A stretch of 20,854 nucleotides of DNA from UMGS755 sp045652815 (GTDB lineage Bacteria > Bacillota > Clostridia > UBA1381 > UBA9506). Shown here one piece after another: positions 1-8,300 of this stretch. The position numbers and the translations under genes are program-made. Each line of letters starts with the position of its first letter. Position 1 is the first letter of the stretch. The DNA lies in assembly GCA_045652815.1 (NCBI GenBank), contig JAZOLH010000055.1, positions 1 to 20,854 of the forward strand. Direction: 5' to 3'. The notes beneath the pieces are model-generated. The model made no database searches. It saw nothing but the letters and a program-made list of their open reading frames with translations, and was not told where the DNA came from.

Positions 1-73
1 CAGTTTGAAAAAAGGGTTGTTTTTTGGTAATAAAAAAGGCGCGTGCGGGGGGGAGCCTCCTTTTCTGTTTATC
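1..73 (-). terminator. Possible terminator downstream of pfp
   Basis: Read on the minus strand, the stop codon of the phosphofructokinase gene is followed by a GC-rich stretch (about 38-60) and then a run of six T (about 32-37), the general layout of a Rho-independent terminator. The hairpin I can draw is imperfect: AAAAGG pairs with CCTTTT around a C-rich loop, with a mismatch inside. The call rests mostly on the GC-rich block followed by the T run. No gene is visible in these 73 bases. Confidence 0.35.
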
Positions 74-1732
74 TTATTCTTTTTCCAGAGCCAGTGTTTT
101 GGTTGTCAGGTCGCAAACTTCAGCAGGACCGTAATACTGGATAGCACCGGGGAATACATAAGCGGTTTCATATTTCCAGGTGTCACGGCGAGCTTCAAAG
201 TAGCGGAAGGGCTTGCCGTCAAGTTCAACCAGCGCCTTTTTGATAACGGGTTTATCTTCACCGTGTCTTCTTTCGATGTTCATCATCTTGGTGATGGGCA
301 TACCGCCTGCCACCCATTCGGTAGCGGGTTTAGACAGGTTGGAAATCTTGGAAAGATAACCGTTGTAACCGTACATAATCAGCATAAATGCGTTGTAACC
401 TAAGGAGTAGCAGTAGTCAGAGTCGAAGTTAGAGGGGAATGCGCAACGACCTTCGTAACCAAAGAAGTGATGGATGGGAGTGAACTTACCTTTGTAAGTG
501 CCTGCCGCTTTTCTCTGTGCCAGTTTATCAGCAACCATAGCGGAGAACAGTTTTTCGGATTCGATCAGAGAAACCTGCACGTTACCGTGGGGGTCACGTT
601 CTAAGAACAGCTGCTGCTGAATGCCCTGAGGCAGAATTGCAAAAACAGCCATAGATTCGGCGGTTAAGCCGTTTTCGATGAAGGCATATTTTTCTTCCCA
701 AGTAGCCAGCGCATTGAAAGCATCGGCTTTGGAGCCGGCTAAGAGTTCGTTGATTTCGGAAATTAAAACGGAGAATTCGGGAACGAATTCAACAACACCT
801 TCGGGAATCAGCGCAACGCCAAAGTTCATACCGTTTGCGGCGCGGGTTGCAACGGAATCGGTGATGTAATCTGCGATTTCGGAAAGGGACATTTTCTTCG
901 CCGCAACTTCTTCAGAAATCAGGCAGATGTTGGGCTGGGTTTCCAGCGCACATTCCAGAGCCACGTGAGATGCGGAACGACCCATAACTTTAACAAAATG
1001 CCAGTATTTTTTCGCAGAGTTTGCGTCACGTTCGATGTTACCAATCAGTTCGCTGTAAGTTTTGGTTGCAGTATCAAAACCGAAGGAACATTCAATGTCT
1101 TCGTTCTTTAAGTCGCCATCGATGGTTTTGGGGCAACCGATAACCTGAACGCCGGTGCCTTCTGCTGCAAAATATTCAGCCAAAACAGCCGCGTTGGTGT
1201 TAGAATCGTCGCCGCCGGTGATAACGATAGCGGTGATGCCGTGTTTTTTGCAAACTTCAGCTGCGATAGCAAACTGTTCGCGGGTTTCAAGCTTGGTTCT
1301 GCCGGAGCCGATGATGTCAAAACCGCCGGTGTTGCGGTAAGCATCAATATAAGCATCGTCAAATACGAGATAATCATCTTCAATCAGGCCGCTGGGACCG
1401 TTTTTAAAGCCAAACAGTTCGTTTTCGGGGTTGGTGGATTTTAATGCGTCATAAAGACCGCAGATAACGTTATGACCACCGGGAGCCTGACCGCCGGAGA
1501 GGATAACGCCAACAACCTGTTTTTTGGCAGGTGCGGTGTTCTGACCCTTAGAGAAAACAACTTCTTTTTTGCCGTAGGTATTGGGGAACAGAGCCTGAAT
1601 TTTGTCGCAATCGGCAACGCTTTTTGTTTCTGCGCCTTCGGTTACGCAGATTTCACTAATGCCGCCGGAGAGCATCTGGGGCAGTTTGGGAGAGTAGGCA
1701 TATCTTGCCTTTTGTAATGCTGAAAGTTCCAT
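74..1732 (-). CDS. pfp: PPi-dependent 6-phosphofructokinase, long form
   Basis: Diphosphate--fructose-6-phosphate 1-phosphotransferase reversibly phosphorylates fructose 6-phosphate to fructose 1,6-bisphosphate with pyrophosphate instead of ATP, so it serves both glycolysis and gluconeogenesis in the cytoplasm. The 552-residue product fits the long PPi-PFK clade. Visible motifs are SGGQAPGGHN (79-88), GGDDSN (173-178; the second Asp where ATP enzymes have Gly marks PPi dependence), PKTIDGDL (201-208) and KVMGRSASHV (248-257). An ATG nine codons upstream (1759) is in frame, but I prefer 1732 because an AGGAG (1740-1744) lies 7 bases before it and the protein then starts MELSALQ, as expected for the family. 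The gene stands alone, with its own promoter and a repeat-rich region behind it. Nothing looks broken, and the family call is secure. Confidence 0.95.
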   Translation of the reverse strand: MELSALQKARYAYSPKLPQMLSGGISEICVTEGAETKSVADCDKIQALFPNTYGKKEVVFSKGQNTAPAKKQVVGVILSGGQAPGGHNVICGLYDALKSTNPENELFGFKNGPSGLIEDDYLVFDDAYIDAYRNTGGFDIIGSGRTKLETREQFAIAAEVCKKHGITAIVITGGDDSNTNAAVLAEYFAAEGTGVQVIGCPKTIDGDLKNEDIECSFGFDTATKTYSELIGNIERDANSAKKYWHFVKVMGRSASHVALECALETQPNICLISEEVAAKKMSLSEIADYITDSVATRAANGMNFGVALIPEGVVEFVPEFSVLISEINELLAGSKADAFNALATWEEKYAFIENGLTAESMAVFAILPQGIQQQLFLERDPHGNVQVSLIESEKLFSAMVADKLAQRKAAGTYKGKFTPIHHFFGYEGRCAFPSNFDSDYCYSLGYNAFMLIMYGYNGYLSKISNLSKPATEWVAGGMPITKMMNIERRHGEDKPVIKKALVELDGKPFRYFEARRDTWKYETAYVFPGAIQYYGPAEVCDLTTKTLALEKE

Positions 1733-1783
1733 AGTTTTACTCCTTACGATATATATCAATATATTTTTAACACATTGGAAATC

Positions 1784-1812
1784 ATTATACCATAAAAATT
1801 CAAAAAGGTAAA
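1784..1812 (-). promoter_or_regulatory. Sigma-A promoter of pfp
   Basis: On the minus strand a perfect TATAAT (1789-1784) is preceded by TGG, giving an extended -10 (TGn). TTTACC (1812-1807) lies 17 bases upstream as a weaker -35 with 4 of 6 matches. Transcription would start near 1777, leaving a leader of about 45 bases before the ATG at 1732. Confidence 0.6.
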
Positions 1813-1860
1813 GGGAAAACTTGGATTTTATGGGCTTTTTTATAACTTTTTGTTAAAGAA

Positions 1861-1909
1861 AGCCTCCCTTGTGTAAAGGGAGGTGTCACGAAGTGACGGA
1901 GGGATTGTT
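1861..1909. repeat. Palindromic intergenic repeat, double hairpin
   Basis: CCTCCCTT and AAGGGAGG form an 8-bp stem with a short loop. GTCAC-GAA-GTGAC follows directly, and then GGAGGG, which can pair with the first CCTCCC as an alternative. The compact double-hairpin layout without an ORF is that of a dispersed REP/MITE-like element. From memory, near-identical units (a CCTCCCTT...AAGGGAGG stem followed by GTCACGAAGTGAC) occur between genes in many Oscillospirales genomes; I cannot check this here. Only one copy of this type lies in the window. Confidence 0.6.
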
Positions 1910-1945
1910 GCAAGGCCGAAGGTTCTGCGCATCTTTCCGTTTTTT

Positions 1946-1980
1946 TGCCCTGCCGGGCGGGCCTGAAATCCCGCCCCTAC
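1946..1980 (-). repeat. GC-rich hairpin repeat, inverted copy
   Basis: GGGCGGG (1955-1961) and CCCGCCC (1970-1976) form a perfect 7-bp stem around an 8-base loop, followed by CTAC. Read on the minus strand it starts GTAGGGGCGGG, the same beginning (GTAGGGG) as the hairpin at 1998-2025 on the plus strand. The two look like members of one repeat family in opposite orientation. Confidence 0.5.
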
Positions 1981-1997
1981 GATTTATGTGTCAACTT

Positions 1998-2025
1998 GTA
2001 GGGGGAGGGTCTCTGCGCCCTCCCG
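1998..2025 (+). repeat. GC-rich hairpin repeat, direct copy
   Basis: GGGAGGG (2003-2009) and CCCTCCC (2018-2024) form a perfect 7-bp stem around TCTCTGCG, preceded by GTAGG. It faces the similar hairpin at 1946-1980 across an 18-base spacer, so CCTAC and GTAGG form an outer inverted repeat. A 75-codon reading frame running across it (1988-2215) has no coding character, and I do not call it a gene. Confidence 0.5.
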
Positions 2026-2077
2026 TTATTCCGTGAGCAGCCCGATTGCCGAAAGATTAGAAAAAGATGCAGAGAAG

Positions 2078-2106
2078 TTGACAAGCTTTTACAAAAGTGC
2101 TATAAT
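2078..2106 (+). promoter_or_regulatory. Perfect consensus sigma-A promoter
   Basis: TTGACA (2078-2083), a spacer of exactly 17 bases and TATAAT (2101-2106) match the housekeeping consensus at all twelve positions. Transcription should start near 2113, at the beginning of the large inverted repeat (2111-2218). It drives either the gene at 2292 through a leader of about 180 bases or a short terminated RNA. Confidence 0.85.
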
Positions 2107-2110
2107 TGGC

Positions 2111-2277
2111 TTGTCACACAATTGCATAAAAATTGTCTATCCATGGGAAAATACTTTGGTAAATGGTGTTTTCTCTCTTTTGCGTACATCCCTGTGGATA
2201 GATGCGATTGTGTGACAACAATGAGGGAATTCGCTTTTTCAGTGTGTTCCCTTATTGGGTACACACTTTTTTTATTT
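2111..2277 (+). ncRNA. Structured leader or small RNA, attenuator-like
   Basis: The predicted transcript first forms a long imperfect hairpin. The left arm (2111-2148) and right arm (2189-2218) pair over about 29 positions with an 8-9 base bulge in the left arm and a loop of about 40 bases. A terminator follows at 2241-2277. AATGAGGGAA (2220-2229) can pair with TTCCCTTATT (2247-2256) over 10 bp, including one G-U pair, and this would break the terminator stem. Promoter, structured RNA, antiterminator and terminator upstream of an ORF is the layout of a cis-acting attenuator or riboswitch; a free-standing small RNA of about 160 bases is equally possible. I found no T-box signature (GGGUGG-type box) and recognise no known riboswitch core. 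It is not obviously 6S or SRP RNA. Confidence 0.5.
2241..2277 (+). terminator. Rho-independent terminator in the leader
   Basis: AGTGTGT pairs with ACACACT, then a T-T mismatch and CCC with GGG close a 5-base loop (2241-2267). TTTTTTTATTTTT follows immediately. It lies between a consensus promoter and the start codon at 2292, so read-through must be needed for that gene unless it has another promoter, which I do not see. Confidence 0.75.
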
Positions 2278-2291
2278 TTAGGGGGACAATG

Positions 2292-3203
2292 ATGAAAAAC
2301 AGAAAAAAGAGTATTTTTATGCTAATGGGAGGAGTTGTTTTAATTTTCGCAATTATTTTGGCTATTCCTCAAGTATTAGAAATGCAAAGACAAAATAACT
2401 ATGAGACGGCGATTGAATTATTTAACAAAGCAAACTATACGGAAGCAAAAGAAATTTTCTTAAAATTAGACGGTTATCAGGATTGTGCGGAATATATAAG
2501 CAGATGTAATCAAGAAATTAAATTTTTAAAATTTGATTATTCAGGGAACAATGAAATATATTCAGGTTTTTATGACTGTTATGGCGTCAATGGAGCACCT
2601 AACAGTACCGTTGCGGAAGAAGAATTCTCTACTTGGGTGTATGGGACATGGTATGACGAAAATGACGTAAAAGTAGAGATTTCAAAGGAGTATTTTGATG
2701 GAAAAGAATATGGAGTATGTGCCTTGGGAGATTTGGCGGCGCTGATTTATTTTTGTGAGGACGATAGCACTTTATATGAATTATGTGTTTATCCAGATGC
2801 GATAGCTGGACAAAAAATGGACTATTCAAAGGTTAATGAGTATGATACAAGAATCGTTTATAGCCGCATGACATCAACAGAGTACGAAGAAGCATACAAA
2901 AAATGGGAAGAACAGCAGCCAAAGTATTCAGATAATGAAATCATAAGTAAAACATCAAACCAAACGAGAGAAAGACTTAGTCGTGGATATAGTCCGACGC
3001 AGAGAATATATCATTCATATAGCGTAGATAGTTCCACCGTCAACTATGATTGGACAACACGGACATATACTTGTTTTATGGAAGTGACATACTCAACGAA
3101 TGTGTTTGATATCTGGGGAACAGAAACGAATTCTTACAGTATAACCGCAACATACAGAGACGAAGGGAACGGATTGATCACAACAGGTTTTTCGTTATTT
3201 TAA
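2292..3203 (+). CDS. Membrane-anchored protein with a TPR-like motif, unknown function
   Basis: I do not recognise this 303-residue protein. It has a short basic N-terminus (MKNRKKS), one membrane helix (about 8-26) acting as signal anchor, then a TPR-like helical hairpin (about 36-73: YETAIELF, YTEAKEIFLKL, YQDCAEYI) of a kind common in clostridial surface proteins. The rest is polar and Tyr/Thr-rich, probably beta-rich and extracytoplasmic, ending in GLITTGFSLF. Start: AGGGGG (2280-2285) is 6 bases before ATG 2292; an adjacent ATG at 2289 is too close to it. The frame stays open upstream to 2202, but that part crosses the terminator. The gene is visibly more AT-rich than its neighbours, with A/T-ending codons, and sits beside repeats, suggesting lateral acquisition. 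A terminator isolates it from the next gene. Confidence 0.8.
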   Translation: MKNRKKSIFMLMGGVVLIFAIILAIPQVLEMQRQNNYETAIELFNKANYTEAKEIFLKLDGYQDCAEYISRCNQEIKFLKFDYSGNNEIYSGFYDCYGVNGAPNSTVAEEEFSTWVYGTWYDENDVKVEISKEYFDGKEYGVCALGDLAALIYFCEDDSTLYELCVYPDAIAGQKMDYSKVNEYDTRIVYSRMTSTEYEEAYKKWEEQQPKYSDNEIISKTSNQTRERLSRGYSPTQRIYHSYSVDSSTVNYDWTTRTYTCFMEVTYSTNVFDIWGTETNSYSITATYRDEGNGLITTGFSLF

Positions 3204-3226
3204 TCAAATATAAGATACGTCTTCTA

Positions 3227-3261
3227 AAAGCTTATGATTTTTTCATGAGCTTTTATTTTTT
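3227..3261 (+). terminator. Rho-independent terminator
   Basis: AAAAGCTTATG (3227-3237) pairs with CATGAGCTTTT (3244-3254) over 11 bp with one G-T pair. The loop is all T and ATTTTTT follows. It ends the transcript of the AT-rich gene at 2292-3203. The following bases to about 3326 show nothing further. Confidence 0.8.
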
Positions 3262-3326
3262 GACAAAACAACATAGATTCAATTTCTAATACATTAAAAT
3301 TGCGATGTAAGTATGTCTCCTTTTTA

Positions 3327-3356
3327 TTGACAGAAATACCTGTTTTATGATATTAT
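3327..3356 (+). promoter_or_regulatory. Sigma-A promoter of the carboxypeptidase gene
   Basis: A perfect TTGACA (3327-3332), an 18-base spacer and TATTAT (3351-3356) place the start of transcription near 3363, leaving a leader of about 37 bases before the GTG at 3400. No terminator is visible between here and PurL, so it probably drives 3400-9057. Confidence 0.7.
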
Positions 3357-3399
3357 ATATAATAAGTATAAGTATGTTTACATAGTGGAGGGCAAAACG

Positions 3400-4698
3400 G
3401 TGCGAAAACTCAGTTTGATATTGATTTTTATCCTGGTTATTTCTTCCCTTGCAGTGCCGGTTTCTGCGGCAGGTCCTGATATTAAAGCAAGTTCGGCAAT
3501 TTTGGTGCACGCCGATACAGGTCGCATTCTCTTTGAAAAGGATGCAGACAAAAAGGCGTACCCTGCCAGCACAACAAAAATTATGACGGCGCTTCTCGCT
3601 ATTGAAAATTTAGATCCCAATGCAATCCTGACTGCATCGGAAACCGCCATTGATATTGACCGTGACGGTAGCAATATGGGTCTTTTAAACGGTGAAACCT
3701 TATCCGTTACCCAGCTTCTTTACGGTTTGATGGTTTGCTCTGCCAACGATGCGGCTAACGTTTTAGCCGAAGCTGTTGCCGGCGATATTGAAACCTTTGT
3801 GGGCAAAATGAACGAGCGTGCGGCTGAACTGGGTATGGAAAACACCCACTTTGTAAACGCCCACGGTTATCACGATGCTGAGCATTATACCACCGCGCGT
3901 GATATGGTTCGCTTGGCGGCGGCTGCGATGCAGCACGAGTTGTTCCGCACCGTAGTTGGCACAGCCATCTACGAAATCCCCCCCACCAACAAATATGAAG
4001 AAACGAGAATCATCTCTAACAATAACGCCCTCGTAAATGCATACCGCGACCATCGTTATGCGTATTCTCCCGCAACGGGCATTAAAACCGGTCACACCAG
4101 TGATGCGGGCTCTTGCCTGGTTTCCTCTGCGGAGAAAAACGGTATGTCTTACTATGCAGTGGTGCTTGATGCGCCCAACGATGCCGAGGGTAACTACTCA
4201 TTCCTAGATTCTATTGCCCTGTTTGAATATGGTTTTTCTGCTTACTCTATGCAAACGGTTTCCACCAGCAGCGAAATCGTTGCCATCCCCAAAGTGAAAT
4301 GGGGCGCCGGGGCAGACAGCGTTATTTTAACCACCAAAGACCCTGTGCAGTTATTACTGCCCAAGGGTTATGATAAATCTAAACTCACCTCAGAAATCAC
4401 CACCGAAGAGCGCATCGTGGCGCCCATTTCCGAAGGGGATGTTCTGGGTCGCATCACCTATTTTTATAACGGTGAGCAGGTGGGTAGTATGGACCTTGTT
4501 TCCACCGAGAAAATCCGCCGCAGTTTCTTTAAAATGATTTTCGGCACGCTGATTGATTTCATCTTCAGCATCTGGGTGATGGGTCCTTTGGGTCTCTTTG
4601 TGGCACTTTTAATCCTGCGTTCTTATTTAAAGGCACGTCGTCGTCGCAAACGTCGTGAAAAACTGCGTCAGGAAGCCCGTCGCGATTTTTACCGTTAA
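3400..4698 (+). CDS. D-alanyl-D-alanine carboxypeptidase (PBP5/DacF type)
   Basis: This is a penicillin-binding protein that trims the terminal D-Ala from peptidoglycan stem peptides outside the membrane. Residues 1-23 are a signal peptide (cut near VSA-A). The S11 peptidase domain has all three active-site motifs: STTK (57-60, Ser57 the nucleophile), SAN (114-116) and KTG (229-231). A PBP5_C-like beta domain follows. A C-terminal membrane helix (about 380-408) and a very basic tail (ARRRRKRR) anchor it. Start: GTG at 3400 follows GGAGG (3387-3391) by 8 bases; an in-frame GTG at 3385 has no ribosome site and would spoil the signal peptide. Length 432 fits the family. Its stop codon is three bases from the next start, so the two genes are probably cotranscribed. 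The exact subtype (DacA, DacB or DacF) is not settled. Confidence 0.93.
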   Translation: MRKLSLILIFILVISSLAVPVSAAGPDIKASSAILVHADTGRILFEKDADKKAYPASTTKIMTALLAIENLDPNAILTASETAIDIDRDGSNMGLLNGETLSVTQLLYGLMVCSANDAANVLAEAVAGDIETFVGKMNERAAELGMENTHFVNAHGYHDAEHYTTARDMVRLAAAAMQHELFRTVVGTAIYEIPPTNKYEETRIISNNNALVNAYRDHRYAYSPATGIKTGHTSDAGSCLVSSAEKNGMSYYAVVLDAPNDAEGNYSFLDSIALFEYGFSAYSMQTVSTSSEIVAIPKVKWGAGADSVILTTKDPVQLLLPKGYDKSKLTSEITTEERIVAPISEGDVLGRITYFYNGEQVGSMDLVSTEKIRRSFFKMIFGTLIDFIFSIWVMGPLGLFVALLILRSYLKARRRRKRREKLRQEARRDFYR

Positions 4699-4701
4699 GC
4701 C

Positions 4702-5298
4702 ATGGTGGAGTTATTTTTAATCCGACACGGGCAAACCGCCGGCAACCTGCGCGTCACCGCGCTGGGTGTGACTGATTTGCCGCTGACCGAAACGGGCCGA
4801 AAACAGGCCGAAGTTTTGGCAGAACAACTGAAGAGTAAAAACCCTGCTGCGGTTTACACAAGTCCCCTTATGCGTGCCAAAGAAACAGCAGAGATAGTGG
4901 CAGAGCCCCACGGTCTTGTGGTTTGCGAAATTCCTGATTTGATGGAACGAAACTTTGGCGTTTGGGAAAACATCGCCAAAGAGGATATTAAAGAAATGTT
5001 CCCCGAGGCCTACGAAGAATGGCAACAAAACCTGCCTGATTATCGTATGGAAGGCGGGGAAACCGCTCGCGAAAATTATGAGCGGGTCAGCCGAGCCACC
5101 GATGCTATTTTAGCACGTCACCAAGATGGCAGTGTTTTCATCGTCAGTCATTTGGGCTCCATCCGCAACATTTTGGCTCATTTGATGGGTCAGGGTGTGG
5201 AACGGGCTTGGGATTATCACGTTGATAACGGTGGTTTTTGCAGGCTGCAAATTGAAACAGGTAAAAATGCGGTGCTTACCGCTTTTGACATTATATAA
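4702..5298 (+). CDS. Histidine phosphatase family protein
   Basis: This 198-residue protein belongs to the phosphoglycerate-mutase-like branch of the histidine phosphatase superfamily. The phosphohistidine motif is LIRHGQT (His9), followed by PLTETGRKQA, the SPLMRAKETA segment with its conserved Arg, the acidic LMERNFGVWE region and the second catalytic His in IVSHLGSIRNI. Members include alpha-ribazole phosphatase (CobC) and broad phosphatases; no cobalamin genes are nearby and the substrate cannot be named. The gene starts 3 bases after the carboxypeptidase stop with no clear Shine-Dalgarno sequence, so translation is probably coupled. A GTG directly after the ATG is an alternative start. 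The stop is 33 bases before PurL with no terminator between. Confidence 0.88.
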   Translation: MVELFLIRHGQTAGNLRVTALGVTDLPLTETGRKQAEVLAEQLKSKNPAAVYTSPLMRAKETAEIVAEPHGLVVCEIPDLMERNFGVWENIAKEDIKEMFPEAYEEWQQNLPDYRMEGGETARENYERVSRATDAILARHQDGSVFIVSHLGSIRNILAHLMGQGVERAWDYHVDNGGFCRLQIETGKNAVLTAFDII

Positions 5299-5331
5299 AA
5301 CAACTGAAAATACAAGGTAAGGAGAAAAGGT

Positions 5332-8300
5332 ATGAATACTGTCAGACGAATTTTTGTTGAAAAGAAACCCGGCTTTGATGTTGAAGCCCGCCGCCTGCTT
5401 GCAGACCTGAGAGATAATCTCAATCTGTCCGGCTTAACAGGCGTGCGCGTGCTCCAGCGCTATGATGTGCAGGGTGTTAGCGATGAGGCGTTTGCCGCTG
5501 CGAAGACAACCATCTTCAGCGAGCCGCCGGTGGATACTGTTTATGATGAGGCATATCCCGCTAAAGAGGGTACCCGCGTGTTTATCACTGCATTTCTGCC
5601 CGGTCAGTATGACCAGCAGGCAGACTCTGCCGCTGAATGCGTTCAGCTCTTAACCCAGCAGGAACGCCCCAAAATTGCGGTAGCGCACGTGATTGAACTG
5701 GCAGGTACTATCACAGATAGTGAACTTGAAGCCATTAAAAAATATTACATCAACCCCGTGGAAGCACACGAAGTGTCTGCCGATAAGCCCGAAAGCCTCG
5801 ATGTAGATGTAGTTCTGCCTCCCGACGTTGTAACCGTTGAGGGCTTTATCACTTTAGATGAAGCGGCTCTTTCCGAAATGGTTAAAAAGTATGGCTTTGC
5901 AATGGATTCCGATGACCTGCGCTTCTGCCGTGACTACTTTAAAAACACCGAAAAACGCGATCCTTCTCTGACAGAGCTTCGCATGATTGATACCTATTGG
6001 TCTGACCATTGTCGTCACACCACTTTCTCCACCGAAATTGAACATATTGATTTAACCAATGCCCCCGACCGTATTAAAGACGCTCTTTCTGACTATCAGG
6101 AAGCAAGAAAAGCGCTCTATGTGGGCAAAAATAAAACCCTTTGCCTGATGGATCTTGCTACCATCGCAGCAAAACAGCTGAAAAAAGAGGGTTACCTGAC
6201 TAAACTTGACCAGTCTGAAGAAATCAATGCTTGCAGCATTGAAGTAACCGTTACCATTGACGGTAAAGAAGAACCCTGGCTGATCATGTTTAAAAACGAA
6301 ACCCATAACCATCCCACCGAAATCGAACCCTTCGGCGGTGCGGCAACCTGTCTTGGCGGCGCTATCCGCGATCCCCTGTCAGGTCGTGCTTATGTATATC
6401 AGGCAATGCGCGTCACCGGCTCCGGCGACCCGAGAAAGACTCTGGCTGAAACCCTGCCCAGCAAACTGATGCAGAGAAAAATCACCACCGGTGCGGCGGC
6501 GGGTTACTCTTCCTATGGTAACCAGATTGGTCTGGCGACCGGTCAGGTTGTTGAAATTTATGACGAGGGCTATGTTGCAAAACGTATGGAAATCGGCGCT
6601 GTTATGGCGGCGGCTCCCAAGAAAAACGTGGTGCGTGAACGTCCCGCGGCAGATGACTTGGTTATCCTGCTGGGTGGTCGTACCGGTCGTGACGGTTGCG
6701 GCGGTGCAACCGGCTCCTCTAAAGCACACGACGATAAATCCTTAGAGTCCTGCGGCGCAGAAGTGCAGAAAGGTAACGCACCTGTTGAAAGAAAACTGCA
6801 GAGACTGTTCAGAAAAGAAGAAGCAGCGCGCCTGATTAAACGTTGTAACGACTTTGGTGCCGGCGGTGTTTCCGTTGCGGTTGGCGAACTGGCAGATGGC
6901 CTGTTTATCGACCTTGATAAAGTGCCCAAGAAATATGAGGGCTTAGACGGTACCGAACTTGCCATCAGTGAATCTCAGGAACGTATGGCGGTTGTTATCG
7001 ATGCTAAAGACGAAGAAAAATTCTTTGCTCTGGCTGCAGAAGAAAACTTAGAAGCAACCCGCGTTGCAGTTGTAACTGCTGAACCCCGCCTGAAGATGCA
7101 GTGGCGCGGCAAACTGATTTGCGATATCTCCAGAGAATTCTTAAATACAAACGGTGCGCAGAAGCACACCAAAGTGGCACTTTCTGCTCCCGAAACCCCT
7201 GAATATTTCAAAGATAAGCCGGCAGATAATATTAAAGAAACCTGGATGGCTACTTTATCTGACTTAAACGTCTGCTCTCAGAAAGGTCTCTCCGTGCGCT
7301 TTGACTCTTCCATCGGTGCAGGCTCTGTACTGATGCCCTTTGGTGGTCTCCATCAGTTAACACCGGAAGATGCAATGGCGGCTAAAATCCCCACAATGGG
7401 CGAGACCGATAATGCAACCTTAATGGCGTTTGGCTATCAGCCCCGCCTCGCTAAAGAAAGCCCCTTTGATAGTGCTATCTATGCGGTTGTTGAATCCTTA
7501 GCAAAAATCACTGCCGCAGGCGGTGACAGACGCGACGTTTACTTAACCTTCCAGGAATACTTCCCCCGTCCGGGTGAAGATCCGGCTCGTTGGGGTCTGC
7601 CCTTTGCGGCGCTCCTTGGTGCTTACCGTGCACAGACCGCACTGAAAATCGGTGCTATCGGCGGTAAAGACTCTATGTCCGGCTCCTTTAACGATTTAGA
7701 TGTACCGCCCACACTGGTTTCCTTTGCTGTGGCACCTGTTTCCGCTAAAGGCGTTGTATCCGGTGCGCTGAAAGAAGCAGGTAGCGCTCTGTGGCTGGTG
7801 GCTCCTGATAGAAAAGCCGATGGTATGCCCGACTTTGACGATATGATTTCCAAATACGGTCAATTGCACGACCTGATGGCACACGGTAGAGTCCGTGCGG
7901 CTTACACCGTTAAAGAAGGCGGTATTGCGGCGGCAATCAGCAAAATGGCATTCGGTAACAAGATTGGTGCAAAACTTTGCGATTGCTTAAAAGATAGTTT
8001 ATTTACGCCCAATCTGGGTGCTATCATCGTTGAAACAGATAGCGCAGAATCTTTAGGTTATGCTAAAAAGATTGGTGAAACCGTGGCAGAGCCCGTGATT
8101 ACCATCGGCGATGTGAAACTTTCTATCGATGAACTCTTAGCCGTTTGGCAGAAACCCTTAGAAGGCGTGTTCCCCACCAAAGCCTTTGCAGGCGAAGGTG
8201 AAATTCCCGTATTTAACGGTGTGGCAAAATGTCCCGCTGTTGCAAAAGAAAACTTTGCAAAACCCCGCGTATTCATTCCCGTATTCCCCGGTACTAACTG

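Noticed and set aside
2189..2205. DnaA box (TGTGGATAG) suggesting an origin
   Set aside because: It is a single site with one mismatch, without further boxes, an AT-rich unwinding element or dnaA/dnaN nearby.
1988..2215. 75-codon reading frame on the plus strand
   Set aside because: It runs across two GC-rich hairpin repeats, a consensus promoter and an inverted repeat. It has no ribosome site and no coding character.
2111..2218. Invertible promoter flanked by inverted repeats
   Set aside because: The promoter lies outside the repeat (2078-2106), no recombinase gene is nearby, and the arms are unequal, with an 8-9 base bulge.
2111..2277. 6S RNA or SRP RNA
   Set aside because: I cannot find the conserved SRP apical loop, and the 5' and 3' ends do not form the single closing stem expected of 6S RNA.
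2202..2291. Longer N-terminus for the AT-rich membrane protein
   Set aside because: The extra 30 codons overlap the inverted repeat and the terminator and would displace the signal anchor. AGGGGG before 2292 decides the start.
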